This document shows, piece by piece, positions 36,542 through 46,126 of a stretch of DNA of 64,000 nucleotides. The stretch is from Mycobacterium sp. MBM (GTDB lineage Bacteria > Actinomycetota > Actinomycetes > Mycobacteriales > Mycobacteriaceae), in the NCBI GenBank assembly GCA_021648845.1, contig JAKJHY010000012.1, positions 62,001 through 126,000 on the forward strand. Direction: 5' to 3'. Below the pieces are notes generated by a model. It worked only from the letters and a program-made list of their open reading frames with translations. It searched no databases and had not been told where the DNA came from. The position numbers and the translations under genes are program-made. Each line of letters begins with the position of its first letter. Position 1 is the first letter of the stretch.

Positions 36542-38014
36542 CTAGCCGCCGGCCGGGCGGGTGCCCTCCTCGAGCACCTCGGCGTGCATGTCCTCCAGCG
36601 AGACGCCCTTCGTCTCGCGCACCCACTTCGTCACGAACAGGAATGACAGCACCGCGCACAGCGCATAGAAGCCGTAGGCCAGCCCGAGGTGATTGCGCAG
36701 CTCCGGGAAGGTCACCGTGATCGCCCAGTTGGCCGCCCACTGTCCCGCCGCGGCCAGGCCGAGGGCCGCGGCCCGGATCCGGTTGGGGAACATCTCCCCC
36801 AGCAGCACCCAGACCACCGGGCCCCAGGACATGCCGAACGCCACCACGAACAGGTTCGCCGCGACGAGTGCGATGACGCCCGATGCGCCGGGCAGGCTGG
36901 GCGTGCCGTCGGGATTGACCGTGGCGTTGGCGAAGATCACCGCCATGGTGGCCAACGTCACCGCCATCCCGGACGAGCCGATCAACAGCAGCGGCTTGCG
37001 GCCGATCTTGTCGATCAGCGCGATGGCGATCAGGGTGGTCAACACGTTGATCACCGAGGTGATCACGGTGTAGACCGCCGACTCGTCGGCGCTGAAACCG
37101 ACGGCCTGCCACAGCACGTTGGAGTAGTAGAAGATCACGTTGATGCCGACGAACTGCTGGAAGATCGACAGCCCCAGACCGACCCACACGATGCCGTAGA
37201 TGCCGCCCGCCGGCTTGCGCAGGTCACGCCAGGACGGCTTGTCCTCACGCTCCAGCGTGTCCCGGATGCGGGTGATGGTGATCTCCAGGTTCTTCTGGCC
37301 GAGCAGCGTGCTCAGCACCCGGCGGGCTTCCGGAATCTTGTGGCTGGCAACGAGATAGCGTGGCGATTCCGGAATGGTGAAGGCCAGTGCCCCGTACACC
37401 ACGGCGGGCACGGCCATCGCCAGGAACATCCAGCGCCAGGCGTCCAGCCCCAGCCACAGCACCTCGTTCGGCCCGCCGGCCGCCCACTGCAACAGCCAGT
37501 TCACGGCAAACGACGCGAAGATGCCCAGCACGATGGCCAACTGCTGCAGCGAACCCAGCCGGCCACGGATCTGCGGCGGTGACGTCTCGGCGATATAGGC
37601 CGGCGCGATCACCGACGCCACCCCGACACCGATGCCGCCGACGATGCGGAACAACACCACCGTCCAGACCTCGTGCGCGAAGCCCGTGCCGAAGGCGCTG
37701 ATCAAGAACAGTGCCGCGGCAATCTTCATCACCGCGATGCGACCGATCTTGTCCGCGATCCGGCCCGCGGTCATGGCGCCCGCCGCGGCGCCGAGCAGCG
37801 CGGAGGCCACCGCGAACCCCAGCTCGGCGTTTCCGATGCCGAAATCCTCCTGGATGGAGGACACCGCACCGTTGATGACGGCGCTGTCATAGCCGAACAG
37901 CAGGCCACCGAGTGCGGCCACGGCGGCGATCCGCACCGCGGTGCGCCCGGAGTTGAAACCGGAATCGTCGTCGAGGAACGAGGCGTCGTCGCCTCCTACC
38001 GGACCGTGCGTCAT
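36542..38014 (-). CDS. glcP: Sugar-porter MFS transporter, probable glucose permease
   Basis: A 490-aa, 12-helix proton symporter of the sugar porter family. Signatures seen: GGLLFGYDSAVINGA in helix 1, GRIADKIGR between helices 2 and 3, the central PESPRYLV motif, FQQFVGINVIFYYSN in helix 7 and the late VPETKG-type motif as VRETKGVSLEDM. M. smegmatis carries a glucose permease GlcP close to metH and hisE, so this is its likely orthologue. GGAAGGA precedes the ATG. Not in an operon with hisE. Confidence 0.85.
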   Translation of the reverse strand: MTHGPVGGDDASFLDDDSGFNSGRTAVRIAAVAALGGLLFGYDSAVINGAVSSIQEDFGIGNAELGFAVASALLGAAAGAMTAGRIADKIGRIAVMKIAAALFLISAFGTGFAHEVWTVVLFRIVGGIGVGVASVIAPAYIAETSPPQIRGRLGSLQQLAIVLGIFASFAVNWLLQWAAGGPNEVLWLGLDAWRWMFLAMAVPAVVYGALAFTIPESPRYLVASHKIPEARRVLSTLLGQKNLEITITRIRDTLEREDKPSWRDLRKPAGGIYGIVWVGLGLSIFQQFVGINVIFYYSNVLWQAVGFSADESAVYTVITSVINVLTTLIAIALIDKIGRKPLLLIGSSGMAVTLATMAVIFANATVNPDGTPSLPGASGVIALVAANLFVVAFGMSWGPVVWVLLGEMFPNRIRAAALGLAAAGQWAANWAITVTFPELRNHLGLAYGFYALCAVLSFLFVTKWVRETKGVSLEDMHAEVLEEGTRPAGG

Positions 38015-38213
38015 GGATCGTCCTTCCCACCCCGTGCCGTGATGCGTGTCACATCACCATTGCACAGTCACCGACGGATTTGGTTCGGAAGCCGGGGGCG
38101 AGTTGTGCGGCAGCGCGACCCGCCCACCGTCGGGGCCCGACGATTAGGCTGTGGCGACGGTGGGTACAACGTTGACACCCTCCCCCGGTTGAGGATTCGT
38201 TCGAAGGAGACCC

Positions 38214-39044
38214 ATGCGTCGCACGTTGGCCGTCGTCGCGGTGGCCCTGCTGCTCACCGGTTGCACCGCGCGGGTGTCGGCCGCGCCACCGAGCCAGCCG
38301 ACGGCACCGTTGGCGGGCCTGCAGGGCCGCGTCGCGCAGGCCACCGCCGATGCCGCCGAAGCCGGAGCGCAGATGGCAATCGTGGTGCTGGATCGCAGCA
38401 CCGGCCAGACGGTGTCCAACGGGGACAACCAGCCCTTCCCGATCGCGTCGGTGGTCAAACTGTTCATCGCCGACGATCTGCTGCTGCAAGAGTCGCAGGG
38501 CAAGACCGAGCTGTCTGCGGCCGATCGCGCCTCGCTGGACGCCATGCTGCGCTCCTCCGATGACGGTGCGGCCCAGATGTTCTGGGATCGCAGCGGGCAG
38601 AACGCCGTCATCACCCGCATCACGTCGCGCTACGGATTGACCGGGACGACGGCGCCGTACAACCGGCATTGGGACGTCACCCAAAGCACCGCAAGCGATC
38701 TCGTCCGGTACTACGACATGTTGCTCGACGGCACCGGCGGACTGCCGCCCGAGCAGGCCAACATCATCATCGGTGACCTGGCCCGGTCCACTCCGACCGG
38801 AACCGACGGATACCCGCAGCGATTCGGCATCCCGGACGGGCTCTATGCCGAGCCGGTCGCGGTCAAGCAGGGCTGGTTTTGCTGCTGGAACGGGGGCAAC
38901 CAGCTGCACGTGTCCACCGGCGTGATCGGACCCGACCGCCGCTACGTGCTGGCGATCGGCTCACTGGATCCCACCGGAGCGGCCGCCGCCCGGGAGAACA
39001 TGACCAAGGCCGTCAAGACCATGTTTCCCGGCGGCAAGATCTGA
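38214..39044 (+). CDS. Serine beta-lactamase-fold lipoprotein
   Basis: A 276-aa lipoprotein with lipobox LLTGC (Cys17). The domain resembles class A beta-lactamases and PBPs: SxxK in IASVVKLFIADD, an SDN-like SSDDGAAQMFWD loop, but KQGW where KTG is expected. It resembles mycobacterial LppW-type proteins. The changed third motif makes strong beta-lactamase activity doubtful. GAAGGAG lies 4 nt before the ATG. Divergent from the permease with a 199-bp gap in which I see nothing else. Confidence 0.8.
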   Translation: MRRTLAVVAVALLLTGCTARVSAAPPSQPTAPLAGLQGRVAQATADAAEAGAQMAIVVLDRSTGQTVSNGDNQPFPIASVVKLFIADDLLLQESQGKTELSAADRASLDAMLRSSDDGAAQMFWDRSGQNAVITRITSRYGLTGTTAPYNRHWDVTQSTASDLVRYYDMLLDGTGGLPPEQANIIIGDLARSTPTGTDGYPQRFGIPDGLYAEPVAVKQGWFCCWNGGNQLHVSTGVIGPDRRYVLAIGSLDPTGAAAARENMTKAVKTMFPGGKI

Positions 39045-39056
39045 CCGCGAACACCA

Positions 39057-39740
39057 TCAGGCGGTGCGCTCGCTGATCTCGGTACCCAGCTCGGCATGCA
39101 CATCGCGCAGGCCCGCCACCGAGAGATCGGCCAGCGACCCGGCGTGCCGGCGCCCCGGCCCGGCCGGGACCTCAATCTCGTTGGGGATCACCAGCACTGC
39201 GCACCCGGCAGCTTCCGCGGACGTCATGCCGGTCACCGAATCCTCGATCGCCAGGCAGTGCTGCGGATGCAGCCCCAGCAGTCCTGCGGCGCGCAGATAC
39301 GGGTCCGGTGCGGGCTTACCCGCGGGCACCTCGTCGCCGCACACGGTCACCGTGAAGTAGTGGCGACCGATGCTGTTGAGGGCCTTCTCGGTGAGACCCC
39401 GCCGGGTGTTGGTCACCAGGGCCATCGTCACGCCGGCGGCGCACAGCTCGTCGAGCATCTCGCGCGCGCCATCGCACCACGGCAGGCCGGTTTCGAACAG
39501 CTCGCCGACGTACTCGTGCAGCCAGTCGGCGGTGCGGGCGATATCGACCGGGTCGGGGTCCAGACCGAGGTCGGCGTAGACCGTCTGCATCACCGACTCG
39601 CTGGAACCGCCGATGGTCGAGGTCCGCACCGCGGCGCTGAGCTCACGGCCGTGCCGACGGTAGAGCTCCTGGATGCCGACGTCCCACAGCTTTTCGGAGT
39701 CCACCAGGGTGCCGTCCATATCCCACAGCACCGCACGCAT
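39057..39740 (-). CDS. HAD-superfamily phosphatase (beta-phosphoglucomutase-like)
   Basis: A 227-aa hydrolase. HAD motif I is WDMDGTLVDSE with the nucleophile and acid/base Asp, motif II lies in MALVTNTRRG, motif III Lys in the GKPAPDPYLRAAGLLG part, and motif IV in AIEDSVTGMTSAEAAG. A cap domain of about 70 residues follows motif I. The ATG at 39740 is chosen because GATAAT ends 7 nt before it; an ATG three codons earlier is possible. It follows metH, which ends 53 bp upstream. Substrate unknown. Confidence 0.87.
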   Translation of the reverse strand: MRAVLWDMDGTLVDSEKLWDVGIQELYRRHGRELSAAVRTSTIGGSSESVMQTVYADLGLDPDPVDIARTADWLHEYVGELFETGLPWCDGAREMLDELCAAGVTMALVTNTRRGLTEKALNSIGRHYFTVTVCGDEVPAGKPAPDPYLRAAGLLGLHPQHCLAIEDSVTGMTSAEAAGCAVLVIPNEIEVPAGPGRRHAGSLADLSVAGLRDVHAELGTEISERTA

Positions 39741-39747
39741 GGGTCCC

Positions 39748-39753
39748 ATTATC
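39748..39753 (-). promoter_or_regulatory. Candidate -10 (GATAAT) of the HAD phosphatase gene
   Basis: GATAAT ends 7 nt before the ATG at 39740, in the short gap after metH. One base off TATAAT. Inferred leaderless start. Confidence 0.4.
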
Positions 39754-39792
39754 GCATCGACGGGCGCCACCGCCGACCCGGTGCGCTCGAAC

Positions 39793-42700
39793 TCAGTCCT
39801 CCGGGTTGTAGCCGAGGTTGGGCGCCAGCCAGCGCTCCGCCTCGGCCAACGTCCAGCCCTTACGCTTGGCATAGTCGGCGACCTGGTCCTGGGCGAGCCG
39901 GCCGACCACGAAGTACTGCGACTGCGGGTGCGAGAAGTACCAGCCGCTGACCGCCGCACCCGGCCACATCGCCATCGACTCGGTCAGCTCGATACCGGTG
40001 CGCTTCGTCACATCCAGCAGCTCGAAGAGGGTGGTTTTCTCGGTGTGCTCTGGGCAGGCCGGATAGCCGGGGGCGGGCCGGATACCGACATATTTCTCAC
40101 CGATCAGCTCTTCGTTGTCGAGCTGCTCGTCGGGCTGGTAACCCCAGAACTCCCGGCGCACCCGCTGGTGCAGTCGTTCGGCGAACGCCTCGGCCAGCCG
40201 GTCGGCCAGCGACTCCAGCAGGATCGCGCTGTAATCGTCGTTGGCCGTCTTGAATTCGTCGATCTTGGCGGCGCTGCCGAGCCCCGCGGTAACTGCGAAC
40301 GCACCGACATAATCCCGGTGCCCGCTCTCGCGGGGAGCCACGAAGTCGCCCAACGAGCGGTTCGGGATCCCGTCGCGGTGCTCGCCCTGCTGGCGCAGAT
40401 TGCGCAGCGTGGTCCACACCTCGGTGCGGGTCTCGTCGGTGTAGACCTCGATATCTTCCCCGTTACCTGAGCCGACGGCGTTGGCGGGGAAGAAGCCGAT
40501 CACCCCGTTGGCCGTCAGCCACTTCTCCTTGATCGCGGTGTCGAGCATCTCCTGGGCGTCGTCGTAGAGCTTGCGGGCCGCCTCCCCCGACACCGGGTTG
40601 TTGAGGATGTCGGGGAAGCGGCCCTTCATCTCCCAGGCGTTGAAGAACGGCTGCCAGTCGATGTACTCCCGCAGCTCGGCGAGGTCATAGTCTTGAAATT
40701 CGAGTATTCCCGTTCCTTGCACAGGCACCGGCGGCGTGTAGTTGTCCCACTCGATCGGCGTCCGGTTTGCCCGTGCCTTCTCCAGGGGCAGCATCGGCCG
40801 TTCGTTCTTCTGGGCATGCCGTTCGCGTAGCGCGGCATAGTCGGTCGCCGTCGCTTCCAGCAGGGCCGGCCGCTGCTTGTCGTCGAGCAGCGCCGCCGCG
40901 ACGGGCACCGAGCGCGACGCGTCCTTGACCCAGACCACCGGGCCGCTGCGCCGGGGCGCCACCTTCACCGCGGTATGCGCACGCGAGGTGGTGGCACCGC
41001 CGATCAGCAGCGGGATGTCGAGCCCCTCGCGCTCCATCTCCACGGCGAAGTTGACCATCTCGTCCAGTGAGGGGGTGATCAGCCCGGACAGCCCGATGAT
41101 ATCGGCGTCATGCTCCTTGGCGGCATCGAGGATCTTCCGCGCCGGCACCATCACACCGAGATCGATCACCTCGAAGTTGTTGCACTGCAGCACAACTCCG
41201 ACGATGTTCTTGCCGATATCGTGGACGTCACCTTTCACGGTCGCCATGATGATGGTGCCGTTGGTGTCCTTGGTTTTGGATGCACCCGAGGCTGGATCAT
41301 CCCCCGTCGCTGCGCTCGCCCCGGCCTTCTCCGCCTCGATGAACGGCAGCAGGTAGGCGACCGCCTTTTTCATCACCCGAGCCGATTTCACCACCTGCGG
41401 CAGGAACATCTTGCCCGCACCGAACAGGTCGCCGACGACGTTCATCCCGTCCATCAGCGGACCCTCGATCACCTCGATCGGGCGGCCACCGGCGGCCGCG
41501 ATCTCCGCGCGCAGCTCCTCGGTGTCGGCATCGACATGGGCGTCGATGCCCTTGACCAGGGCATGGGTGATGCGCTCGCGGACCGGCAGAGCCCGCCACT
41601 CGGCCGCGGCCTTCTCGTCGCCGTCGCCCGAGTTCTTCGTGTTGAACCTTTCGGCGATCTCCAGCAGCCGCTCGGCGGCGTCCTCGCGCCGGTTCAGCAC
41701 GACATCCTCGATCCGGTCCCGTAACTCGGGGTCGATCGAGTCGTAGGGCACCAGCGCACCCGCGTTGACGATGCCCATGTCCAGACCGGCCTTGATGGCG
41801 TGGAACAGGAACACCGCGTGAATCGCCTCGCGGACGGGGTTGTTACCGCGGAACGAGAACGAGACGTTCGAGATGCCACCGGAGATGTGCACCCCGGGCA
41901 GGTTCTCCTTGATCCAGGCGCAGGCCTCGATGAAGTCGATCCCGTAGGTTGCGTGCTCCTCGATCCCGGTGGCCAACGCGAAGCAGTTCGGGTCGAAGAT
42001 GATGTCCTCGGGCGGGAAGCCGACCTGTTCGGTCAGAATCCGGTAGGCACGCCCGCAGATCTCCTTGCGCCGTTCCAGGTTGTCGGCCTGGCCCTGTTCG
42101 TCGAAGGCCATCACGACCACCGCCGCGCCGTACTTGCGGCACAATCGGGCCTCGCGGACGAACTTCTCCTCGCCCTCCTTCATGGAGATCGAGTTGACGA
42201 TCGGTTTGCCCTGCACGTTCTTCAGGCCTGCCTCGATGACCTCCCACTTGGAGGAGTCGATCATCACCGGCACGCGGCTGATATCCGGTTCGGCCGCGAT
42301 CAGCTTGGTGAACCGGTCCATCGCGGCGACACCGTCGATCATGCCCTCGTCCATGTTGATGTCGATGACCTGCGCACCGACCTCGACCTGCTGCAGGGCC
42401 ACCGACAGCGCGGTGTCGTAATCCTCGGCCTTGATCAGGTTGCGGAACCGCGCCGATCCGGTGATGTTGGTGCGCTCACCGATGTTGACGAACAGCGAAT
42501 CGTCGGTGATGTTGAGCGGCTCCAGGCCCGAGAGCCGGGTGGCCACCGGAATGCCCGGGATTTCCCGCGGCTTCTTGCCCTCGACGACCTTGGCGATCTC
42601 GGCGATATGTGGCGGTGCCGTGCCGCAGCACCCCCCGACCAGGTTGACCAGGCCGGCCTCGGCGAACTCGGCGATATAGCTGGCCTGGCGTTGCGGAGAC

Positions 42701-43605
42701 TCGTCGTACTCGCCGAAGGCGTTGGGCAGCCCGGCGTTCGGATAACAGGACACGAAGGTGTCCGCGATCCGGGCCATCTCGGCGATATAGGGCCGCATCT
42801 CCGGGGCGCCGAGGGCGCAGTTCAGCCCGACGGCGATCGGCCTCGCGTGCCGGATCGCGTTCCAGAACGCCTCGGTGACCTGACCGGACAGCGTCCGACC
42901 GGAGGCGTCGGTGATGGTGCCCGAGATGATGACCGGCCAGCGGCGGCCACGCTGCTCGAACAGCGTCTCCACGGCGAACACCGCGGCCTTGGCGTTCAGC
43001 GAGTCGAAGATCGTCTCGATCAGCAGCAGATCAGAACCACCGTCGACCAGACCGTTGGCGGCCTCCAGGTAGGCGGCGACCAACTGGTCGTAGGACACGT
43101 TGCGGGCCCCGGGGTCGTTGACATCCGGCGAGATCGACGCAGTCCGCGTCGTCGGCCCGATGGCGCCTGCCACGTAGCGGGGTGTGTCCGGTGTGGCGAA
43201 CTCGTCGGCGGCCTTGCGCGCCAGCGCGGCCCCGGCATAGTTCAGCTCGTAGGCCAGCTCGTGCATGTCGTAGTCGGACAACGAGACCGCGTTCGCGTTG
43301 AACGTGTTGGTCTCCAGGATGTCGGCGCCCGCCTGCAGGTACTCCCGGTGGATTCCCTCGATGATCTGCGGCTGCGTCAAGTTCAGCAGGTCGTTGTTGC
43401 CCTGCAGCGCGGTCGGCCATTCCCGGAACCGGTCGCCGCGGTAGCCGTCCTCGTCGGGCCGGTCGCGCTGGATCGCGGTGCCCATCGCGCCGTCGATCAC
43501 CACGATGCGCCGACGCAGCGTCGCGGTCAGTTCATCGGTGCAGTCGGGCCGAATGTCCGGCGTAAAGCTGTCCGGCGCTGAGATGCGCGGCTCGTGGGCG
43601 TGCAC
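39793..43605 (-). CDS. metH: Cobalamin-dependent methionine synthase
   Basis: A 1270-aa modular enzyme that methylates homocysteine from methyltetrahydrofolate through cobalamin. Modules in order: homocysteine domain ([12 protein letters not shown], Zn Cys in [12 protein letters not shown]), folate domain ([13 protein letters not shown]), B12 cap and B12 domain ([13 protein letters not shown] with the cobalt-ligand His), and the SAM reactivation domain ([15 protein letters not shown] near the end). A Gly/Ala/Asp-rich insert precedes the B12 domain. The GTG at 43605 has AAGGAG 6 nt upstream; a reading from 43782 crosses the riboswitch and is rejected. Confidence 0.96.
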   Translation of the reverse strand: MHAHEPRISAPDSFTPDIRPDCTDELTATLRRRIVVIDGAMGTAIQRDRPDEDGYRGDRFREWPTALQGNNDLLNLTQPQIIEGIHREYLQAGADILETNTFNANAVSLSDYDMHELAYELNYAGAALARKAADEFATPDTPRYVAGAIGPTTRTASISPDVNDPGARNVSYDQLVAAYLEAANGLVDGGSDLLLIETIFDSLNAKAAVFAVETLFEQRGRRWPVIISGTITDASGRTLSGQVTEAFWNAIRHARPIAVGLNCALGAPEMRPYIAEMARIADTFVSCYPNAGLPNAFGEYDESPQRQASYIAEFAEAGLVNLVGGCCGTAPPHIAEIAKVVEGKKPREIPGIPVATRLSGLEPLNITDDSLFVNIGERTNITGSARFRNLIKAEDYDTALSVALQQVEVGAQVIDINMDEGMIDGVAAMDRFTKLIAAEPDISRVPVMIDSSKWEVIEAGLKNVQGKPIVNSISMKEGEEKFVREARLCRKYGAAVVVMAFDEQGQADNLERRKEICGRAYRILTEQVGFPPEDIIFDPNCFALATGIEEHATYGIDFIEACAWIKENLPGVHISGGISNVSFSFRGNNPVREAIHAVFLFHAIKAGLDMGIVNAGALVPYDSIDPELRDRIEDVVLNRREDAAERLLEIAERFNTKNSGDGDEKAAAEWRALPVRERITHALVKGIDAHVDADTEELRAEIAAAGGRPIEVIEGPLMDGMNVVGDLFGAGKMFLPQVVKSARVMKKAVAYLLPFIEAEKAGASAATGDDPASGASKTKDTNGTIIMATVKGDVHDIGKNIVGVVLQCNNFEVIDLGVMVPARKILDAAKEHDADIIGLSGLITPSLDEMVNFAVEMEREGLDIPLLIGGATTSRAHTAVKVAPRRSGPVVWVKDASRSVPVAAALLDDKQRPALLEATATDYAALRERHAQKNERPMLPLEKARANRTPIEWDNYTPPVPVQGTGILEFQDYDLAELREYIDWQPFFNAWEMKGRFPDILNNPVSGEAARKLYDDAQEMLDTAIKEKWLTANGVIGFFPANAVGSGNGEDIEVYTDETRTEVWTTLRNLRQQGEHRDGIPNRSLGDFVAPRESGHRDYVGAFAVTAGLGSAAKIDEFKTANDDYSAILLESLADRLAEAFAERLHQRVRREFWGYQPDEQLDNEELIGEKYVGIRPAPGYPACPEHTEKTTLFELLDVTKRTGIELTESMAMWPGAAVSGWYFSHPQSQYFVVGRLAQDQVADYAKRKGWTLAEAERWLAPNLGYNPED

Positions 43606-43611
43606 AATGCG

Positions 43612-43630
43612 CTCCTTCCTTGACGGAAGG
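43612..43630 (-). promoter_or_regulatory. Shine-Dalgarno-sequestering hairpin of metH
   Basis: On the minus strand CCTTCC (43630-43625), loop GTCAA, and GGAAGG (43619-43614) form a perfect 6-bp stem that hides the GGAAGGAG ribosome site (43619-43612). Its first arm shares CCT with the riboswitch pseudoknot strand ACGCCT (43633-43628), so the two structures exclude each other. This fits a translational ON switch. Confidence 0.65.
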
Positions 43631-43703
43631 CGTCCTTGACTCTGCCGAGCGTGGCGGCCCCCGGTCGGAACCGGTGAGCCGTTGCAACGCCTCTCGACGA
43701 GGA
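43625..43703 (-). ncRNA. Probable S-adenosylhomocysteine (SAH) riboswitch upstream of metH
   Basis: The leader shows the SAH aptamer plan. P1 is GTCGAG (43698-43693) with CTCGGC (43649-43644), six pairs. The conserved GCAAC (43685-43681) follows. A hairpin pairs CCGGT (43674-43670) with ACCGG (43665-43661), extended by GGC (43680-43678) with GCC (43658-43656). The pseudoknot pairs AGGCGT (43692-43687) with ACGCCT (43633-43628). The GGCGTTGCAACGG core resembles the remembered consensus. SAH accumulates when homocysteine removal fails, so control of metH makes sense. Not tested by covariance search. Confidence 0.72.
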
Positions 43704-43894
43704 AAAGTCTACGTCGTCGTCCAACAGACTTTTGGACGCCATCTGATGGCCATGTCGGCAATGCCGCGGTCGACACCGTCAACGGGATTGGTTCCGAGCG
43801 TATTTCATCTGGCTACGCGTGCCCGCCCGCGGCCGGGGCTGCCGGCGCAAATCGCCACGCCGCCGGCTGCATCTCATCGCCGCGATACAGGGCT

Positions 43895-43900
43895 TACGCT
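43895..43900 (+). promoter_or_regulatory. Candidate -10 (TACGCT) of the PAC2 gene
   Basis: TACGCT ends 6 nt before the GTG at 43907, no ribosome site in between. Inferred leaderless start. It lies beyond the 5' end of the metH leader on the other strand. Confidence 0.48.
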
Positions 43901-43906
43901 GGCAGT

Positions 43907-44776
43907 GTGACACCGTCGGATGCGAGTCTGCCCGGCCTGCCGGACCTACAGAACACAGTGGTCGTGGCGGCCTTCGAGGGCTGGAACGACGCCGGGGACG
44001 CGGCCAGCGACGCGCTTGAGCACCTGGACTCCATCTGGGAGGCCGAGACGATCGTCGAGATCGACGACGAGAGCTACTACGACTACCAGGTCAATCGGCC
44101 GGTGATCCGGCAAATCGACGGCGTCACCCGGGAGCTGGTCTGGCCGTCCATGCGGATCAGTCACTGCCGCCCGCCCGGCAGTAACCGGGACATCGTGCTC
44201 ATGCACGGGGTCGAACCGAATATGCGCTGGCGTACGTTCTGCGCCGAACTGCTGGCGATCGCCGACAAGCTCAACGTGGACACCGTGGTCATCCTCGGTG
44301 CGCTGCTCGCCGATACCCCGCACACCCGCCCGGTCCCGGTGTCCGGTGCCGCCTATTCGGCCGATTCGGCCAAGTTCTTCGGCCTGGAGGAAACCCGCTA
44401 CGAGGGGCCCACCGGGATCGCCGGGGTATTCCAGGACGCCTGCGTGCAGGCCGGTATCCCGGCGGTGACGTTCTGGGCGGCCGTCCCGCACTATGTGTCC
44501 CAACCCCCCAACCCCAAGGCCACGGTCGCGCTGCTGCGCCGTGTCGAGGACGTCCTCGATATCGAGGTGCCGCTGGCCGACCTGCCCACCGCCGCCGAGG
44601 AGTGGGAGGAGGCGGTCACCGAAATGACCTCCGACGACGAAGAGATCGCCGAATACGTGCAGTCGCTGGAGGAACGCGGCGACGCCGAAGTCGACATGAA
44701 CGAGGCGCTCGGCAAGATCGACGGGGACGCGCTGGCCGCGGAGTTCGAGCGTTACCTGCGCCGCCGCGGCCGATAG
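43907..44776 (+). CDS. PAC2-family protein (Rv2125-like)
   Basis: A 289-aa protein of the proteasome-assembly-chaperone-2 fold. It shows VVVAAFEGWNDAGDAASDAL, the LLADTPHTRPVPVSG segment and PAVTFWAAVPHYVSQPPNPKA, all typical of the actinobacterial PAC2 group. The C-terminus is acidic and may form a helix. An ORF reading from 43682 has an unlike N-terminus; the GTG is chosen from the -10 spacing and family start. M. tuberculosis has Rv2125 next to metH (Rv2124c). Its role in mycobacteria is not settled. Confidence 0.88.
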   Translation: MTPSDASLPGLPDLQNTVVVAAFEGWNDAGDAASDALEHLDSIWEAETIVEIDDESYYDYQVNRPVIRQIDGVTRELVWPSMRISHCRPPGSNRDIVLMHGVEPNMRWRTFCAELLAIADKLNVDTVVILGALLADTPHTRPVPVSGAAYSADSAKFFGLEETRYEGPTGIAGVFQDACVQAGIPAVTFWAAVPHYVSQPPNPKATVALLRRVEDVLDIEVPLADLPTAAEEWEEAVTEMTSDDEEIAEYVQSLEERGDAEVDMNEALGKIDGDALAAEFERYLRRRGR

Positions 44777-46126
44777 TCAGACGCGTCGGGGAATCGGCGC
44801 CCGCCAGGTGCCGTCGAGCGCGTCGGGGCCGGGCCAGTACAGCCGCAGTACCACGACGAACGGTCCCTCCGGTGCCGGCAGCCAATTCGATTGCTGTTCG
44901 GGCTCCGGGGCGTCGTGCTGGATGCGCAGGGTGTACCCGCCGTCGGGATCGGCCAACAGGTCGGGCAGCATCGCCGAGTTGATCAGATACCGGTTCAGTG
45001 GGTTGGCCACCAGGCGGCTGGCAGGCAGTTCGTACATGGTCAGCGACCAGAAGGCGTTGACCGGTGGCAGCCGGCCGGGTGCGAATCGGTAGGTGTACCG
45101 CCGCGCGCCGGTCAGGGGCGCGCCCTCGGAATCGTGGGCCGACGACGGGTAGACGGCCTCGGCGGCGGTGTTGCCATAGATCCCGAGCACCGCACCGGCC
45201 ATCCGGTACAGGTAGTTGCCGTCCAGGTCGGCGGCGGTACCGAACAGCTGCGTGGAGCCGACCTCACCGGTATCGACCTCGGTCTTCTTGAACGCGTCGA
45301 ACTCGGTCCAGGCGTCGGCCATGCCGGCCTCGATCGCCGCGCGCCACTCGGGGCTCAATGCATCGGCGCGAAAACCGCCGTCGGTGCCGATACCGATTGC
45401 GGCCAGGCGGTCCCGGACCGCCTGCTCCGGCCCGGGGGTGGCCGGCATGAACTGCAGGGCGAAGTCCAGGATCTCGAAGAACTGCGGTGCGGTGCGCTGC
45501 TGGTCCGGGGTCAGCGGAGGCACGAAGTCGATCGCGGGCGCAGGTGCCGGTGGCGGCTGGTCGGCGAACACCGACAGCGGGACAACCCGGTAGCGGGCCT
45601 GGATCTGCGTGACGTTCTCGATATCGGACGGCCCGAACAGCTGGGTGCGGTACAGCACGAACGCCAGCTCGGTCTGCGACCGGATCACCTCGTCGATGCC
45701 CGCCGGCTTCTCGCCCTGCCACGTCGGACCGGCGAGCAGGTACGTCCCGCCGGCGTTACCGGTCGTGCGGCTGCCCACATAGGCGAAGTTGGCGGTGTAT
45801 CCGTCGACGAACTGCAGGGAGAAGTACCGGTCCGCTTCGATCGCGGGCACGGTGAGGACCAGCGGCTCGGTGCGCAGATCGGCGCCGACGAACGAGTACG
45901 GGGTGTCGGAGTTGGGGGTCTGCACGGCAGTGTCGGCGGGTGTGTAGACCCGGGCGGTGTTGTGGATCTGGTTCCAGCCGCCCTTGTACTCCGGATTCTG
46001 CGTGTCCACGAAATACGCGTACTGCACGCGGTAGTGGTCCACGATCGGAAACCCGTAGACATAGGCCTCCTTGGCGATCGCGCGGACCAGCTCGGGCGCC
46101 GGGGAGGCCGGCGACGCACTCGTCAC
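44777..46126 (-). CDS. DUF1254/DUF1214 domain protein
   Basis: A 449-aa protein whose N-terminal part has the DUF1254 features AIAKEAYVYGFPIVDHYRVQY and TPNSDTPYSFVGADLR. The C-terminal DUF1214 part has AEAVYPSSAHDSEGAPLTG and PVNAFWSLTMYELPASRLVANP. No signal peptide is evident in the chosen reading. The GTG at 46126 overlaps the SDR stop (GTGA), so the two are coupled; longer readings run into the SDR gene. Related proteins occur widely in mycobacteria and are annotated as hypothetical. It ends against the convergent PAC2 gene. Confidence 0.85.
   Translation of the reverse strand: MTSASPASPAPELVRAIAKEAYVYGFPIVDHYRVQYAYFVDTQNPEYKGGWNQIHNTARVYTPADTAVQTPNSDTPYSFVGADLRTEPLVLTVPAIEADRYFSLQFVDGYTANFAYVGSRTTGNAGGTYLLAGPTWQGEKPAGIDEVIRSQTELAFVLYRTQLFGPSDIENVTQIQARYRVVPLSVFADQPPPAPAPAIDFVPPLTPDQQRTAPQFFEILDFALQFMPATPGPEQAVRDRLAAIGIGTDGGFRADALSPEWRAAIEAGMADAWTEFDAFKKTEVDTGEVGSTQLFGTAADLDGNYLYRMAGAVLGIYGNTAAEAVYPSSAHDSEGAPLTGARRYTYRFAPGRLPPVNAFWSLTMYELPASRLVANPLNRYLINSAMLPDLLADPDGGYTLRIQHDAPEPEQQSNWLPAPEGPFVVVLRLYWPGPDALDGTWRAPIPRRV

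Noticed and set aside
41800..43581. 593-aa plus-strand open frame
   Set aside because: It lies opposite the metH homocysteine and folate modules, which show all expected motifs. No domain is recognisable in the shadow frame.
43606..43782. N-terminal extension of MetH by 59 residues
   Set aside because: The extension covers the riboswitch and has no family similarity. The GTG at 43605 has a strong ribosome site at correct spacing.
43606..43906. Cobalamin riboswitch upstream of metH
   Set aside because: No B12-box-like sequence or large multi-helix fold was seen; the compact pseudoknot fits an SAH aptamer much better.
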